Shown: positions 44,656 to 53,332 of the stretch, piece by piece
Position numbering within the stretch: the stretch's first letter is position 1
Layout of the letters: every line of letters begins with the position of its first letter
Source of the DNA: Rhodanobacter sp. B05
Lineage (GTDB): Bacteria; Pseudomonadota; Gammaproteobacteria; Xanthomonadales; Rhodanobacteraceae
Assembly: GCF_002001085.1 (NCBI RefSeq)
Contig: NZ_MUNU01000017.1
Location: forward strand, 186,001 to 250,000
Direction of reading: 5' to 3'
Length of the DNA stretch: 64,000 bases
Notes under the pieces: generated by a model
Databases searched by the model: none
What the model was told of the DNA's origin: nothing
Seen by the model: only the letters and a program-made list of their open reading frames with translations
Program-made: the position numbers and the translations under genes

Positions 44656-46497
44656 TCAACGGAACATCAGGTTCACCACGACCAGGGTCACCACCAGCAC
44701 TACCAGGGTCAGCGGCGCGCCGACGCGCAGGAAATCCTTGCCCTTGTAGCCACCGGGGCCGGTGACCATCATCAGGGCCGGGTGGCCGGCACTGAGCAGG
44801 AAGGTGTTGGACGAGGATACCGCGACGATCAATGCGTAGGCTGCCGGGTTGCCGCCGGTGGCAACGGCCACGCTGATCGCGATCGGCACCATCATCACGG
44901 TGGCGCCCACGTTCGACATCATCTGCGAGAACAGCAGGGTGAGCACGGCCAGGCACAGTTGCAACACCCATGGTGCCGTGCTGCCCAGGTGCACCAGTAC
45001 TTCCTGTGCGATCCACGCGGCGGTGCCGGTGGCATCCATCGACCAGCCCAGCGGAATCAGGCAGGCGGTGACGAAGATGGTCTTCCAGTTGATCGCCTTG
45101 TAGCCCTCGTCCATGTTCAGCACGCCGGTCAGGAGCATGCCGATCGCGCCGGTCATCATCGCCACCGACAGGTCGAGGTTGGTGAACAGCGCCAGGCATT
45201 TGGCGAGCAGGAAGAAGCCCACCGCCTGCCAGATCTTGCCGGGGCGCTGCTGTTCCTTCGGGATGTCGGTGACCACGACCAGATCCTTGTCTTCCGCGGC
45301 CAGCGCCAGATCGCGCCAGTTGCTGTGCAGTACCACGGTGTCGCCCGCCTGCAGGCTGACTCCGCGCACGTCGTCGCGGAACACCTGGTCGCCGCGGGTC
45401 ACCGCCAGCACCGAAATACCGAAACGCTTGCGCAGGCGCAGCTCGGCCACGGTGTGCTTGATGAAACGCGATACCGGCGGAATCACCACCTCGGAAATGC
45501 CGGCGCGGGTCGGGTTGAACAGCTCGCCGAGCTGGCGCATGCGGGTCGACAGCCGGCACAGCTGGTTGTTGGCGAATTGGCTCAGTTGCTCCTGCGGGCC
45601 GAGCACGCCGAGTATCGAGCCGACCCAGATCACATGATCGGCCGGCGGCGCCATGCGCGCGTCGTTGCCGCTCTTGATTGCCAGGATCAGCGGTGCGTTG
45701 TGCAACTGTTCGGCCTCGCCGATGCTCATGCCGACCAGCGGGCTTTCCGCGGTGACGGTGAGCTCGGCGGTGTCGCCACTGATGCCGTAGATTTCGGCGA
45801 AATAACTCTCGGTGCGTCCCGGCGTCACCTTCAGGCGTTCGTCTTCGTGACCGGGCAGCAGCTTGCGTCCCAGGAAATAGAAATAGGCCACGCCGACCAG
45901 GGCCAGGGTCAGGCCGACCGGGGTGACGCTGAACAGGCCGAACTTGGGGATCGTGTGCGCGCCCGGCGGCAGGTTGAGGTTGGCGCTGGCGATCAGGTCG
46001 TTGAGCACGATCAGCGGCGAGTTCGCGATCAGCGTGGTGTTGGTGGCGGTGAGGATGCAGAACGCCATTGGCAGCAGCAGCCGCGACAGCGGCACGCCGG
46101 TACGTGCCGACAGCCGGCTGCTGACCGGTATCATCAGGGCGGCCAGCGCCTGGCTGGGAATCACCGCGCTGAACAGGCTGGCGACCAGGTTGATGACCAG
46201 CCCGAGGCGCGACTCCGCACCGCGCGCCATGCGCATCACGAAGTTGGCCGTGAGGTTGAGCACGCCGGCACGATCCAGTCCCTCACCCATGATCATGATC
46301 GCGATGATCGCGATCACCGCGTTGCCGGCGAAGCCATTGAATACGCGATCGGAGGGGATCAGCCCGGTCAGCCCGATCACCACCACCACCAGCAGCGCCA
46401 CCATGTCGGCGCGGATCCACTCCAGTACCAGCATGATCATGGTGAAGCCGACCAGGCCCAGCACCAGGATCATTTCGGGAGTGAGCGACAGGCCCAT
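44656..46497 (-). CDS. SLC13-type transporter with RCK_C (TrkA-C) domains
   Basis: A 613-residue membrane transporter of the SLC13/ArsB-like (ion transporter superfamily) type. Membrane segments fill the N-terminal 190 residues (with IPSQALAALMIPVSSRL and TATNTTLIANSPLIVLND as the first hairpin loop) and the last 220; between them are about 200 soluble residues with two TrkA-C-like units (MSIGEAEQLHNAPLIL; VSLQAGDTVVLHS). FSQMMSNVGATVMMVPIA is the second hairpin loop. Relatives move sulfate, dicarboxylates or cysteine; the substrate here is unknown. ATG 46497 follows GAGG. It lies 127 bases downstream of trmB on the same strand. Confidence 0.9.
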   Translation of the reverse strand: MGLSLTPEMILVLGLVGFTMIMLVLEWIRADMVALLVVVVIGLTGLIPSDRVFNGFAGNAVIAIIAIMIMGEGLDRAGVLNLTANFVMRMARGAESRLGLVINLVASLFSAVIPSQALAALMIPVSSRLSARTGVPLSRLLLPMAFCILTATNTTLIANSPLIVLNDLIASANLNLPPGAHTIPKFGLFSVTPVGLTLALVGVAYFYFLGRKLLPGHEDERLKVTPGRTESYFAEIYGISGDTAELTVTAESPLVGMSIGEAEQLHNAPLILAIKSGNDARMAPPADHVIWVGSILGVLGPQEQLSQFANNQLCRLSTRMRQLGELFNPTRAGISEVVIPPVSRFIKHTVAELRLRKRFGISVLAVTRGDQVFRDDVRGVSLQAGDTVVLHSNWRDLALAAEDKDLVVVTDIPKEQQRPGKIWQAVGFFLLAKCLALFTNLDLSVAMMTGAIGMLLTGVLNMDEGYKAINWKTIFVTACLIPLGWSMDATGTAAWIAQEVLVHLGSTAPWVLQLCLAVLTLLFSQMMSNVGATVMMVPIAISVAVATGGNPAAYALIVAVSSSNTFLLSAGHPALMMVTGPGGYKGKDFLRVGAPLTLVVLVVTLVVVNLMFR

Positions 46498-46624
46498 CAG
46501 CCGACACCTCGGCGGGTCGGCAAGTCGCGGTGGATACGATGGGGCAGTGGGAGCTTCACGCTGCGTCGATTCGTCCCTGTTGAATGCCCGGCAGTATAAG
46601 CGGCTGCGTGCTACGGCTGGTGAA

Positions 46625-47341
46625 TCAAGAGCCGGAGCAATCCCGCCGGTAGAGCAGGTCCCATACGCCATGCCCCAGCTTCAGTCCGCGGCGTTCGAAG
46701 TGGGTCTCGATGCGCCAGGCGGGCTTTTCGGCGTATTGCCCCGGGCCGGACTGGTTGTGCCAGCCGGGTGCGGCTTCCATCACCTCCAGCATGTGCTCGG
46801 CATATTCCTGCCAGTCGGTGGCCAGGTGCAGCAGGCTGTCCGGTTCCATGCGCGAGGCGAGCAGTTCGACGAACCCGGGCTGGATCAGGCGGCGCTTGTG
46901 GTGGCGCTTCTTGTGCCAGGGATCGGGAAACCAGATGCGCACTTCGGCCAGCGCGGCGGCAGCGATCTCGTGTTCGAGCACCTCGACTGCATCGTGCTTG
47001 TAGAGCCGCACGTTGCCGGCATCGCGCGCGGCCAGCGCGTTCATCAGGCGCCCGACGCCGGGTCCGTGCACCTCCACGCCGATGAAGTCACGATCGGGGT
47101 CATGCTCGCTGGCCCACGCCAGCGCCTCGCCGTTGCCGAAGCCTATTTCCAGCACCCGCGCCGCAGAACGGCCGAAGCTGACGTCGAAGTCGCGCTGCGC
47201 GCCGCGATAGTCGAGGCCGTAGCGCGACCACAAGGTATCGAACGCGCGTTGTTGCGCGGGCGTCATGCGGCCTTCGCGCAGGACGAAGCTGCGGATCCGG
47301 CGCAGGTGCTCCGGAAAGGTATCGTCGTCGCCAGCGATCAT
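46625..47341 (-). CDS. trmB: TrmB, tRNA (guanine-N7-)-methyltransferase
   Basis: SAM-dependent enzyme that forms m7G46 in tRNA. The 238-residue product has [13 protein letters not shown] (SAM-binding loop, about residues 64-76), [13 protein letters not shown], the catalytic [17 protein letters not shown] and [13 protein letters not shown]. All are diagnostic. I start at ATG 47341; the frame runs upstream to 47824 as a shadow of the FecR-type gene. Confidence 0.95.
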   Translation of the reverse strand: MIAGDDDTFPEHLRRIRSFVLREGRMTPAQQRAFDTLWSRYGLDYRGAQRDFDVSFGRSAARVLEIGFGNGEALAWASEHDPDRDFIGVEVHGPGVGRLMNALAARDAGNVRLYKHDAVEVLEHEIAAAALAEVRIWFPDPWHKKRHHKRRLIQPGFVELLASRMEPDSLLHLATDWQEYAEHMLEVMEAAPGWHNQSGPGQYAEKPAWRIETHFERRGLKLGHGVWDLLYRRDCSGS

Positions 47342-47453
47342 GCGGTGTTCCGGGGGTCTGGGGTTCCGCGCGCGCCGGTGCCAGGCGGCGTACTCGTCGC
47401 GCACGCCCGGTGGCGAGGCGTGCAGCTGAAAACGGATGGACTCTAGCGCAGCT

Positions 47454-49691
47454 TCATTGCCGCTGCCCGTCGTCACGCGGGCGCGGCGCGGGCTTGTGCT
47501 CCGGGTGCGCCTCGCTGCGCTGGGGCTGGGCCGCTTCGGCGCGCACTGGCGGCGCGGACCGTTGTTGCGGCTGCGCGTAGCGTGGCGCTTCGTAGCGTGG
47601 CTGCTCGACGCGCGGCTGTTCACGGGGCGGCGGCTGGTAGCTCGGTTGCTGCACGCGCTGCGGCGGCGCCTCGTCGCGCGTATAGACTGGCCGGCTCGGC
47701 TCTGCGCGCTGGTAGCGGGCCGCCGGAGCGGCAGCTTCCGGGACGACCATGCGCGGTTGGCTGGCCGCGGGTCGGGGCATCTGCTCCTCGCGGATCGTGG
47801 CGGGCCGCCCGGCGCTCTCGGCACGCTGGATCTGCGGCACTTGCGGCAGGGTGGAACGCGGGGTCCGTTCGCGGTTGTCCTGCTCGGCGCCGGAAATGTA
47901 GCTGACGCCCGGGCGCGGCATGGACGAGCGCTCGCCGACCTGGTCGCGGTCCTGCGGGTGGGCGAACCGCGCGGACGGCAGCGCGCCCTGGCGTGGCTGC
48001 TCGACCGGTTGGCCGCGCTGCACGATCGGTGCGTTCGGAATCACGTTCGAGGTGCGCGGCAGGCGGGCTCGCTCGGCGTCCGGGCCGACCTGGCTGCCCA
48101 CCGCCGTTGGCTGGTTGACGGATACGCCGGCGCGCGGATTCAGCACGCGCACGTTCGATCGCGGCGACGGCGCCCGCGGTGAAGTCGCCAGGTTGCTGCT
48201 CGGCGCGATGTGGCGTTCGAGCGTGGAGGGCGGCGCATGCCGCGCGACCACTTCGCGCTGGAATCCGCCCAGCGGCAACTGCCGGACATGGGCACTGCGC
48301 TGGGCGGACTGGCCACCTGCCTGCGGACGGAGGTCGACGCCGTGCGGTGCCACCCGCGCGGCTTCCAGCTGGCGTGGGTCGACCTTGACCAGGTTGCGCT
48401 GCACGCGTTGGCCGGCGGCAAACTGTCGGCCCGACATGGCACTGAAGCCGCCCGGTGCCCGGCGATTGACGTAGCGCTCGTCGCTCATGGGCCGGTTGTC
48501 GCGATAGTGGCCGTAGTGGTTGTTGATGTTGTTGATGATGGTGACATTGGTGATGTTGCGGGTCAGCCGGATGTTGCTGACGTTGACGCGCTGGTAGTAG
48601 TCGCGATTGCAGCGGTACCAGGGGTTGTAGATCTCGCCCGGACCGAGCGGAAACCAGCCGATCGGTCCGCTGCCGATGCCCACCGAAAATCCGCCACCAC
48701 CGACGAAGGCGACCAGGGCCGGCGCATAGATCGGCCGCGCATGGCGCGGCCCTGGGATCCAGCCCCAGCCGCGCGGCGTATGCGCCCAGCGACCGTAGTG
48801 GTAGGGCGCGAAACCCCACGGCATCGAGTCGATCCAGGTCCAGCCCCACGGCGCGATGTAGGCCCAGTTGCCCGTGCGGTAGGGCGCCCAGTCGGGGCCG
48901 ACGTCATTCGGATACCACACCGCGCCGTAGTCGCTGGTGCTCTGCCATGCCCCGTATTCGCGCAGGTCCGGCGTGCCGACCATGTCATCGGGTACATACT
49001 GGTTGCTGCCCGACTGGGCATAGCGCTGGTTGCGCTGATCGACCCAGGCGTCGAAGTCGTCGCCGCCGCCGATGTCGCTGATCGCCACGGCGGCCAGGCT
49101 GGAATCGACGAAGCGGTAGCTGCGGCCGGCGAACACATCGCGCTGCGCATTGTTCTCGCCGTATACAGTGGCGTTGCCCTCGAACGCGGTGACCTGGGTC
49201 GTATCGCCGTCGATGTCCACCCGGAACCGGCCGGGCTGGTTGATGACCAGCGCCACCGTCGGCGTGTCGATCTCGTAGCTCTGGCCATCGTCCAGGCTCC
49301 GCACGCTCAGATTCAGCGTGCCCTGGGTCAGCTCGATCTGGGCCATCTGGTCGTTGAGGTCAAGCAGGCCCAGGTCGGTGCGCTGGTCCAGGCGCAAGGT
49401 GGCGCCGCCGAACTCCAGTTCCGCGCGTGCACCGGCGCCGCTGGACAGCTTGTCGCCCGTGGTGAGTGGGCGGTTGAGGTCGGCATCGTTCCAGTCGCTC
49501 GCGCCCGCCGGCAGCAGGCCGAGGTCGCCGGCGATGTAGGACAGCCGTGCCACCCGGGTCGGCGGCTCGGCGCTGTCGTCGCCCGCAGCGGTTTGCGCGT
49601 GACTCGGCCCGGCGGCGGCGCACACGAGCGCGATCGCCAGCACGGCGCCATGGCGGCGCAGCGAAACAAGTAGTTTGGTGAGTACCTGCAT
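47454..49691 (-). CDS. Large exported FecR-domain protein with aromatic (DUF6600-like) core and Pro/Arg/Gln-rich tail
   Basis: A 745-residue exported protein. The signal peptide ends near PSHA (about 31). Residues 45-190 form a FecR-like beta region ([48 protein letters not shown]). Residues about 245-365 are extremely aromatic ([41 protein letters not shown]), matching the DUF6600-type region. The C-terminal half is low-complexity, rich in Pro, Arg, Gln and Glu ([15 protein letters not shown]). No membrane segment follows the signal, so it is probably periplasmic or surface-attached. AGGGGA precedes the ATG at 49691. Function is unknown; unlike FecR proper, no sigma factor or receptor gene is adjacent. 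Confidence 0.85.
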   Translation of the reverse strand: MQVLTKLLVSLRRHGAVLAIALVCAAAGPSHAQTAAGDDSAEPPTRVARLSYIAGDLGLLPAGASDWNDADLNRPLTTGDKLSSGAGARAELEFGGATLRLDQRTDLGLLDLNDQMAQIELTQGTLNLSVRSLDDGQSYEIDTPTVALVINQPGRFRVDIDGDTTQVTAFEGNATVYGENNAQRDVFAGRSYRFVDSSLAAVAISDIGGGDDFDAWVDQRNQRYAQSGSNQYVPDDMVGTPDLREYGAWQSTSDYGAVWYPNDVGPDWAPYRTGNWAYIAPWGWTWIDSMPWGFAPYHYGRWAHTPRGWGWIPGPRHARPIYAPALVAFVGGGGFSVGIGSGPIGWFPLGPGEIYNPWYRCNRDYYQRVNVSNIRLTRNITNVTIINNINNHYGHYRDNRPMSDERYVNRRAPGGFSAMSGRQFAAGQRVQRNLVKVDPRQLEAARVAPHGVDLRPQAGGQSAQRSAHVRQLPLGGFQREVVARHAPPSTLERHIAPSSNLATSPRAPSPRSNVRVLNPRAGVSVNQPTAVGSQVGPDAERARLPRTSNVIPNAPIVQRGQPVEQPRQGALPSARFAHPQDRDQVGERSSMPRPGVSYISGAEQDNRERTPRSTLPQVPQIQRAESAGRPATIREEQMPRPAASQPRMVVPEAAAPAARYQRAEPSRPVYTRDEAPPQRVQQPSYQPPPREQPRVEQPRYEAPRYAQPQQRSAPPVRAEAAQPQRSEAHPEHKPAPRPRDDGQRQ

Positions 49692-49892
49692 GACCGTCCC
49701 CTGTGAGCCGATGTCGGTTGCGCCGCGATGCCTTGCATCCACCCGGCCGCATGACCGGGGTCTTGAGGGGATTATGCACACGGGCGAAGTTAGCTACACC
49801 TTAGTTGGCGGCGTCCACGCGCCCGATGATTCAGCTGGCCGCCATGCACGGTTCAGGGGCCATTGGGCTGCCTGCTGCAGGCCGCGCGACAG

Positions 49893-49921
49893 TTCCCAGC
49901 GCGCGCAACCCGGGTTACCAT
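49893..49921 (+). promoter_or_regulatory. Probable promoter of tRNA-Gly
   Basis: TTCCCA (49893-49898), a 17-base spacer and TACCAT (49916-49921) end 13 bases before the first tRNA base, a typical distance for a tRNA gene. Confidence 0.5.
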
Positions 49922-49934
49922 CCATGGACGCCCG

Positions 49935-50008
49935 GCGGGTGTAGCTCAATGGTAGAGCTGTAGCTTCCCAAGCTACTGACGAGGGTTCGATTCCCTTCAC
50001 CCGCTCCA
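49935..50008 (+). tRNA. tRNA-Gly (anticodon CCC)
   Basis: A complete cloverleaf can be drawn: acceptor GCGGGTG/CACCCGC, D-stem GCTC/GAGC, anticodon stem GTAGC/GCTAC with loop TTCCCAA (anticodon CCC, reading GGG), T-arm GAGGG-TTCGATT-CCCTT, discriminator T, and a genomically encoded CCA at 50006-50008. The RimB gene starts 38 bases later. Confidence 0.97.
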
Positions 50009-50046
50009 CTTCCCGATCCAGCGATCCCCCGAGTTGTCCCAAGCCC

Positions 50047-50514
50047 ATGGTGGATCCGATCGGCACGCGGCTGGTGACCCTGGGTTGGCGCGAGCGGCTG
50101 GCCTTGCCGCAACTGGGCATCGGCATGCTCAAGGCGAAACTCGATACCGGCGCCCGCAGCAGTTCGTTGCATGTCGACACCCTGGAAGCATTCCAGCGCG
50201 ATGGCGCGACCTGGCTGCGCTTCACCCTGCATCTGGCTCGACGTCAGCCGCTGGCCGTGCACGGCGAAGCGAAGGCGCTGGATCGGCGCACGGTCACCGA
50301 CACGGGTGGCCGACGTACCGAACGCTGGTTCATCCGCAGCGACGTGGAGCTGGCCGGGGCGCGCTTCAGCGTCGACATCAACCTCACCGATCGCCGCCAT
50401 ATGCTGTTTCCGATGCTGCTCGGTCGCAGCGCGCTGAGCGGCAGGTTCGTCGTCGATCCTGCGCGCTCCTATACCCAATCGCGTCCGTCGCCGGCGGATG
50501 TCGACCCCGCATGA
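50047..50514 (+). CDS. rimB: RimB-type retropepsin-like protease (ATP-dependent zinc protease family)
   Basis: PF05618-family protein; the Pseudomonas homologue RimB trims the poly-glutamate tail that RimK adds to ribosomal protein S6. The 155-residue product has the aspartic-protease-like [16 protein letters not shown] (residues 30-45, Asp-Thr-Gly) and [13 protein letters not shown] near 118-130. It is named a zinc protease in databases, but the DTGA motif points to a retropepsin fold. The gene sits between tRNA-Gly and rimK, ten bases before the latter, so the two are cotranscribed. RimA is not seen. Confidence 0.88.
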   Translation: MVDPIGTRLVTLGWRERLALPQLGIGMLKAKLDTGARSSSLHVDTLEAFQRDGATWLRFTLHLARRQPLAVHGEAKALDRRTVTDTGGRRTERWFIRSDVELAGARFSVDINLTDRRHMLFPMLLGRSALSGRFVVDPARSYTQSRPSPADVDPA

Positions 50515-50524
50515 CGAGTCCCCC

Positions 50525-51436
50525 ATGAAGATTGCGATCCTCTCGCGCAACACCCGCCTGTATTCGACCAAGCGCCTGGTCGAGGCCGGGCGCGAACGTG
50601 GCCATGTGGTGCGCGTGCTCGACCCGCTGCGTTGCTATGTGCGGATCGCGCCGGGCGCGGTGGCGATCCGCTATAACGGCAAGCCGGTGCGCGACATCGA
50701 CGCGGTGATCCCGCGCATCGGCACGTCCAGCACGTTCTACGGCACCGCCGTGCTGCGTCAGCTGGAGATGATGGGCGTATACACGCCCAACCCCTCCGAC
50801 GCGGTGTTGCGCGCGCGCGACAAGCTGCGCTGCCTGCAGATCCTCGCCGCCCAGGGCATCGCCATGCCGATCACGGTGTTCGGCGACAACCCGGACGACA
50901 GCGCCGACGTACTGGCCCTGCTCGGCGAGCCGCCACACGTGATCAAGCTCAACGAAGGCAGCCAGGGCACCGGCGTGGTGCTGGCCGAGAAACGCAGCGC
51001 TTCGCAAAGCGTAATCGAGGCATTCCGCGGGCTTTACGCCAACTTCCTGGTGCAGGAGTTCATCGCCGAGGCGAACGGCAGCGACATCCGCTGTTTCGTG
51101 GTCGGCAAGAAAGTGGTGGCGGCGATGCAGCGCGTCGCCAGCCCGGGCGATTTTCGCGCCAATCTGCATCGAGGTGGCAGTGCGGTGGCCGCGGTATTGA
51201 GTGCCGAGGAAAAGCGCATTGCGGTGCGGGCAGCCGCTGCCTTGGGCCTGGAGATTGCTGGCGTCGACCTGCTGCGTTCCAACCGGGGCCCGTTGCTGCT
51301 TGAGGTGAATGCCTCCCCCGGACTGGAAGGTATCGAGGCCGCCACCGGCGTGGATGTGGCCGGTGCGATCATGAATCTGCTCGAGTCGCGGGAGCGCGAG
51401 AAGGGTGTCGTGGCAAGCTCCAGGCGACGATCATGA
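50525..51436 (+). CDS. rimK: RimK, ribosomal protein S6 glutamate ligase
   Basis: ATP-grasp enzyme that adds glutamate residues to the C-terminus of ribosomal protein S6. From ATG 50525 it is 303 residues (E. coli 300). It begins [23 protein letters not shown]-grasp motifs include [38 protein letters not shown] and metal ligands in [15 protein letters not shown]. The basic tail (SSRRRS) is short. It follows rimB after ten bases. ATG starts a few codons earlier in frame, inside rimB, are not needed. Confidence 0.94.
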   Translation: MKIAILSRNTRLYSTKRLVEAGRERGHVVRVLDPLRCYVRIAPGAVAIRYNGKPVRDIDAVIPRIGTSSTFYGTAVLRQLEMMGVYTPNPSDAVLRARDKLRCLQILAAQGIAMPITVFGDNPDDSADVLALLGEPPHVIKLNEGSQGTGVVLAEKRSASQSVIEAFRGLYANFLVQEFIAEANGSDIRCFVVGKKVVAAMQRVASPGDFRANLHRGGSAVAAVLSAEEKRIAVRAAAALGLEIAGVDLLRSNRGPLLLEVNASPGLEGIEAATGVDVAGAIMNLLESREREKGVVASSRRRS

Positions 51437-51502
51437 AATGGGTGGGCTGGCTTGTGTCGGGTCATGCAGGAGCCCGTACGGGATCATCTACGAAGGTTTT
51501 CG

Positions 51503-51531
51503 TTGACATGACACGAGCACCTTCTTAATGT
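51503..51531 (+). promoter_or_regulatory. Candidate promoter of the first exported paralog
   Basis: Perfect TTGACA (51503-51508) with TTAATG/TAATGT at 51525-51531 (16-17-base spacer). The following paralog at 52286 also has a perfect TTGACA. Confidence 0.45.
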
Positions 51532-51551
51532 GGCTTGCTTAATGTGGCTTG
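51524..51551. repeat. 14-bp tandem duplication
   Basis: CTTAATGTGGCTTG is repeated head to tail (51524-51537, 51538-51551), so the candidate -10 box of the downstream gene exists in two copies 14 bases apart. Confidence 0.9.
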
Positions 51552-51611
51552 CGGTACATGCTGCGCTGGGCTGCCCGTAGCGGGTGGCGGCGGAATCGGG
51601 AGGGATGGGCA

Positions 51612-52145
51612 ATGCGATTGAATATGTGGGTGGCGGGTCTGCTGCTTGGCACGGCATGTCTGGCGCCGAGCCTGTCTCACGCGGGCGTCGAAAAGGCTGC
51701 GATCAAGGCGGACAACAAGGCGGAGTTTGCCGATGTGGTTGCCGCCGTGAAGGTGGAAATGGTTCCCGGCGGGCGTTATGAGTTCGTCAGTAGTACCGAG
51801 CGCAAGACGATCGATACCAATCTGGCCGAAATGCAATCGTTGTTCGACAAATTCGAGACGGTTGCGGCGATGGACAAGGAGGCCAAGTTCCAACTGTATG
51901 TGGATCAGGAAAACGTCAATGCGATACTCACCCATCGCGATGACCGCCGTTTGATCTGCCAGTCGGAGCGCCCGATCGGCTCGCTGATCCCCAAGCGAAC
52001 CTGCCGCACCTATGGCGCCATCGAGCATGGCCGGCAGAACGCGCAGCAAGAGATGATGCGCAGTGCCAGGCCCGGCTTCATCGGTTACGACGCCAACCCA
52101 AGCGCGGCGCAGACAAGAACGGTTTTGGGGCCAGGACAGCACTGA
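51612..52145 (+). CDS. Exported protein of unknown function, paralog A
   Basis: A 177-residue exported protein of no function I recognise. ATG 51612 follows GGAGG. The signal peptide ends near SHA (about 23). The mature part shares order and motifs with the next gene: VVAAVKVEMVPGG, ERKTIDTNLAEMQSLFDK, LYVDQENVNAIL and PIGSLIPKRTCRTYGAIE. Two cysteines, in LICQSE and KRTCRTYG, 17 residues apart, are conserved in both and could form a disulfide. It differs by a longer C-terminal tail (GYDANPSAAQTRT). Location is probably periplasmic. Confidence 0.85.
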   Translation: MRLNMWVAGLLLGTACLAPSLSHAGVEKAAIKADNKAEFADVVAAVKVEMVPGGRYEFVSSTERKTIDTNLAEMQSLFDKFETVAAMDKEAKFQLYVDQENVNAILTHRDDRRLICQSERPIGSLIPKRTCRTYGAIEHGRQNAQQEMMRSARPGFIGYDANPSAAQTRTVLGPGQH

Positions 52146-52189
52146 GTTCAGCGTGCACTACTACGAACCAAATAGTACGAAGATCATCG

Positions 52190-52219
52190 TTGACACCGTC
52201 GCCGCGGTCGATTTAGGAT
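52190..52219 (+). promoter_or_regulatory. Candidate promoter of the second exported paralog
   Basis: TTGACA (52190-52195), an 18-base spacer and TAGGAT (52214-52219), 66 bases before the start of the 52286 gene. The surrounding GATCATCGTTGACA resembles the sequence before paralog A. Confidence 0.45.
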
Positions 52220-52285
52220 GATTGCAGGGGGTCTGCGTCGGGTGTCCCGTGACGGGATGCGGCACGATCCACGGAGAAGCTGGTC

Positions 52286-52765
52286 ATGAAATTCAAGTTT
52301 TCGCTGGTGGTCATGGCGGCAGGCGCGCTTTTGCTGCCCTTGGCGGTTTACGCCAGCAAGACCGAAACGGTGGTGAAGGCCCAGGACAAGGACGATTTTG
52401 CCGCGGTGGTGGCCGCCGTGCATCAGCAGATGGTTCCGGGTGGGCACTGGGAGTTCGTCGACAGCGCGGAGCGCAAGGACATCGACGGCACGTTCGGTGA
52501 AATGCAGGCGCTGTTCGACAAGTACGGCTCGGTCGACAAGATGGACAAGGACGCCAAGGTCGAACTGTATGCCGATCAGGAACACGTCAACGACATTCTG
52601 ACCCGCAGGGACTCGCGCAAGCTGGTGTGCAAGTCGGAAAATCCGATTGGTTCCATCATACCCAAGCGAACCTGCCGCACCTACGGCGCGATCCAGAGGG
52701 ACCGGGAAAATGCCCAGGAGTTCATGCAGCACAATGCCACGCCCGGTGGCATGAGTGGTCATTGA
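52286..52765 (+). CDS. Exported protein of unknown function, paralog B
   Basis: A 159-residue paralog of the gene at 51612. GGAGAAGC precedes ATG 52286; the signal peptide ends at VYA (about 23). The mature part has VVAAVHQQMVPGG, ERKDIDGTFGEMQALFDKYG, LYADQEHVNDIL and PIGSIIPKRTCRTYGAI, with the same two cysteines. The tail is short (PGGMSGH). The shared core is acidic/basic mixed and helical in appearance. A recent tandem duplication is likely, yet each copy keeps its own promoter-like sequence. No domain name comes to mind. Confidence 0.85.
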   Translation: MKFKFSLVVMAAGALLLPLAVYASKTETVVKAQDKDDFAAVVAAVHQQMVPGGHWEFVDSAERKDIDGTFGEMQALFDKYGSVDKMDKDAKVELYADQEHVNDILTRRDSRKLVCKSENPIGSIIPKRTCRTYGAIQRDRENAQEFMQHNATPGGMSGH

Positions 52766-52936
52766 TTGATGCTCGTCTCAGACGGGGTGATTCGCTGCGG
52801 TAACGAGGGATGCCCTGCGGCGCAGGCACCATCCCGCAGCATGACATCCGTGGACGGAGCCGATGAATGACGCATTTGTCGCCCTGTCCTTCGCGCGGGG
52901 AGTCGTCGGTTCCGTCACGGTACTTGGGGAGTTGAT

Positions 52937-53332
52937 ATGAAAGAGCAGCCCGTTGGCGTACCCAGACCGACCGAAGCCGAGCTGGAAATTCTCCAGGTGT
53001 TGTGGTCGCGCGGCGCCTGTACGGTGCGCGACGTACACAACGTGCTTCATCTGGATGACGGCACCGGCTACACCACGGCACTGAAGATGTTGCAGGTGAT
53101 GCACGCGAAGGGGTTGGTGCAGCGCGACGATTCGCAGCGCGCCCACGTCTACAGCGCCGCGGTGAGCAAGGAACGCACGCAGAAGCGGTTCCTGGTGGAT
53201 CTGGTGCAACGGGTATTCGACGGCTCGTCCTCGCAGTTGGTGTTGCATGCCCTGGGCAGCCAACGCACCAGCCCCGAGGAACTGCGGGAGATCCGCAGCC
53301 TGTTGAACAAACTCGACAAGGGCGTGCACTGA
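52937..53332 (+). CDS. BlaI/MecI-type repressor
   Basis: A 131-residue winged-helix repressor of the penicillinase-repressor family. Features: RPTEAELEILQVLWSRGACTV, then TTALKMLQVMHAKGLVQRDD as recognition helix and wing, and a C-terminal dimerisation helix. In BlaI/MecI the cleavage site for the M56 partner lies in this C-terminal region. GGGGAG precedes ATG 52937. Its stop overlaps the ATG of the M56 gene, so repressor and sensor are coupled. No beta-lactamase is present in the window. Confidence 0.92.
   Translation: MKEQPVGVPRPTEAELEILQVLWSRGACTVRDVHNVLHLDDGTGYTTALKMLQVMHAKGLVQRDDSQRAHVYSAAVSKERTQKRFLVDLVQRVFDGSSSQLVLHALGSQRTSPEELREIRSLLNKLDKGVH

Noticed and set aside
47436-48182. A 248-codon plus-strand frame inside the FecR-type gene
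   Set aside because: Arg/Ala/Leu-rich shadow of the Pro/Arg/Gln-rich tail on the minus strand; no ribosome site or promoter.
49915-50571. A minus-strand open frame across tRNA-Gly ending in a Gly/Ser/Leu-rich peptide
   Set aside because: It translates the complement of a tRNA and of rimB; such peptides are a known annotation artefact at tRNA genes.
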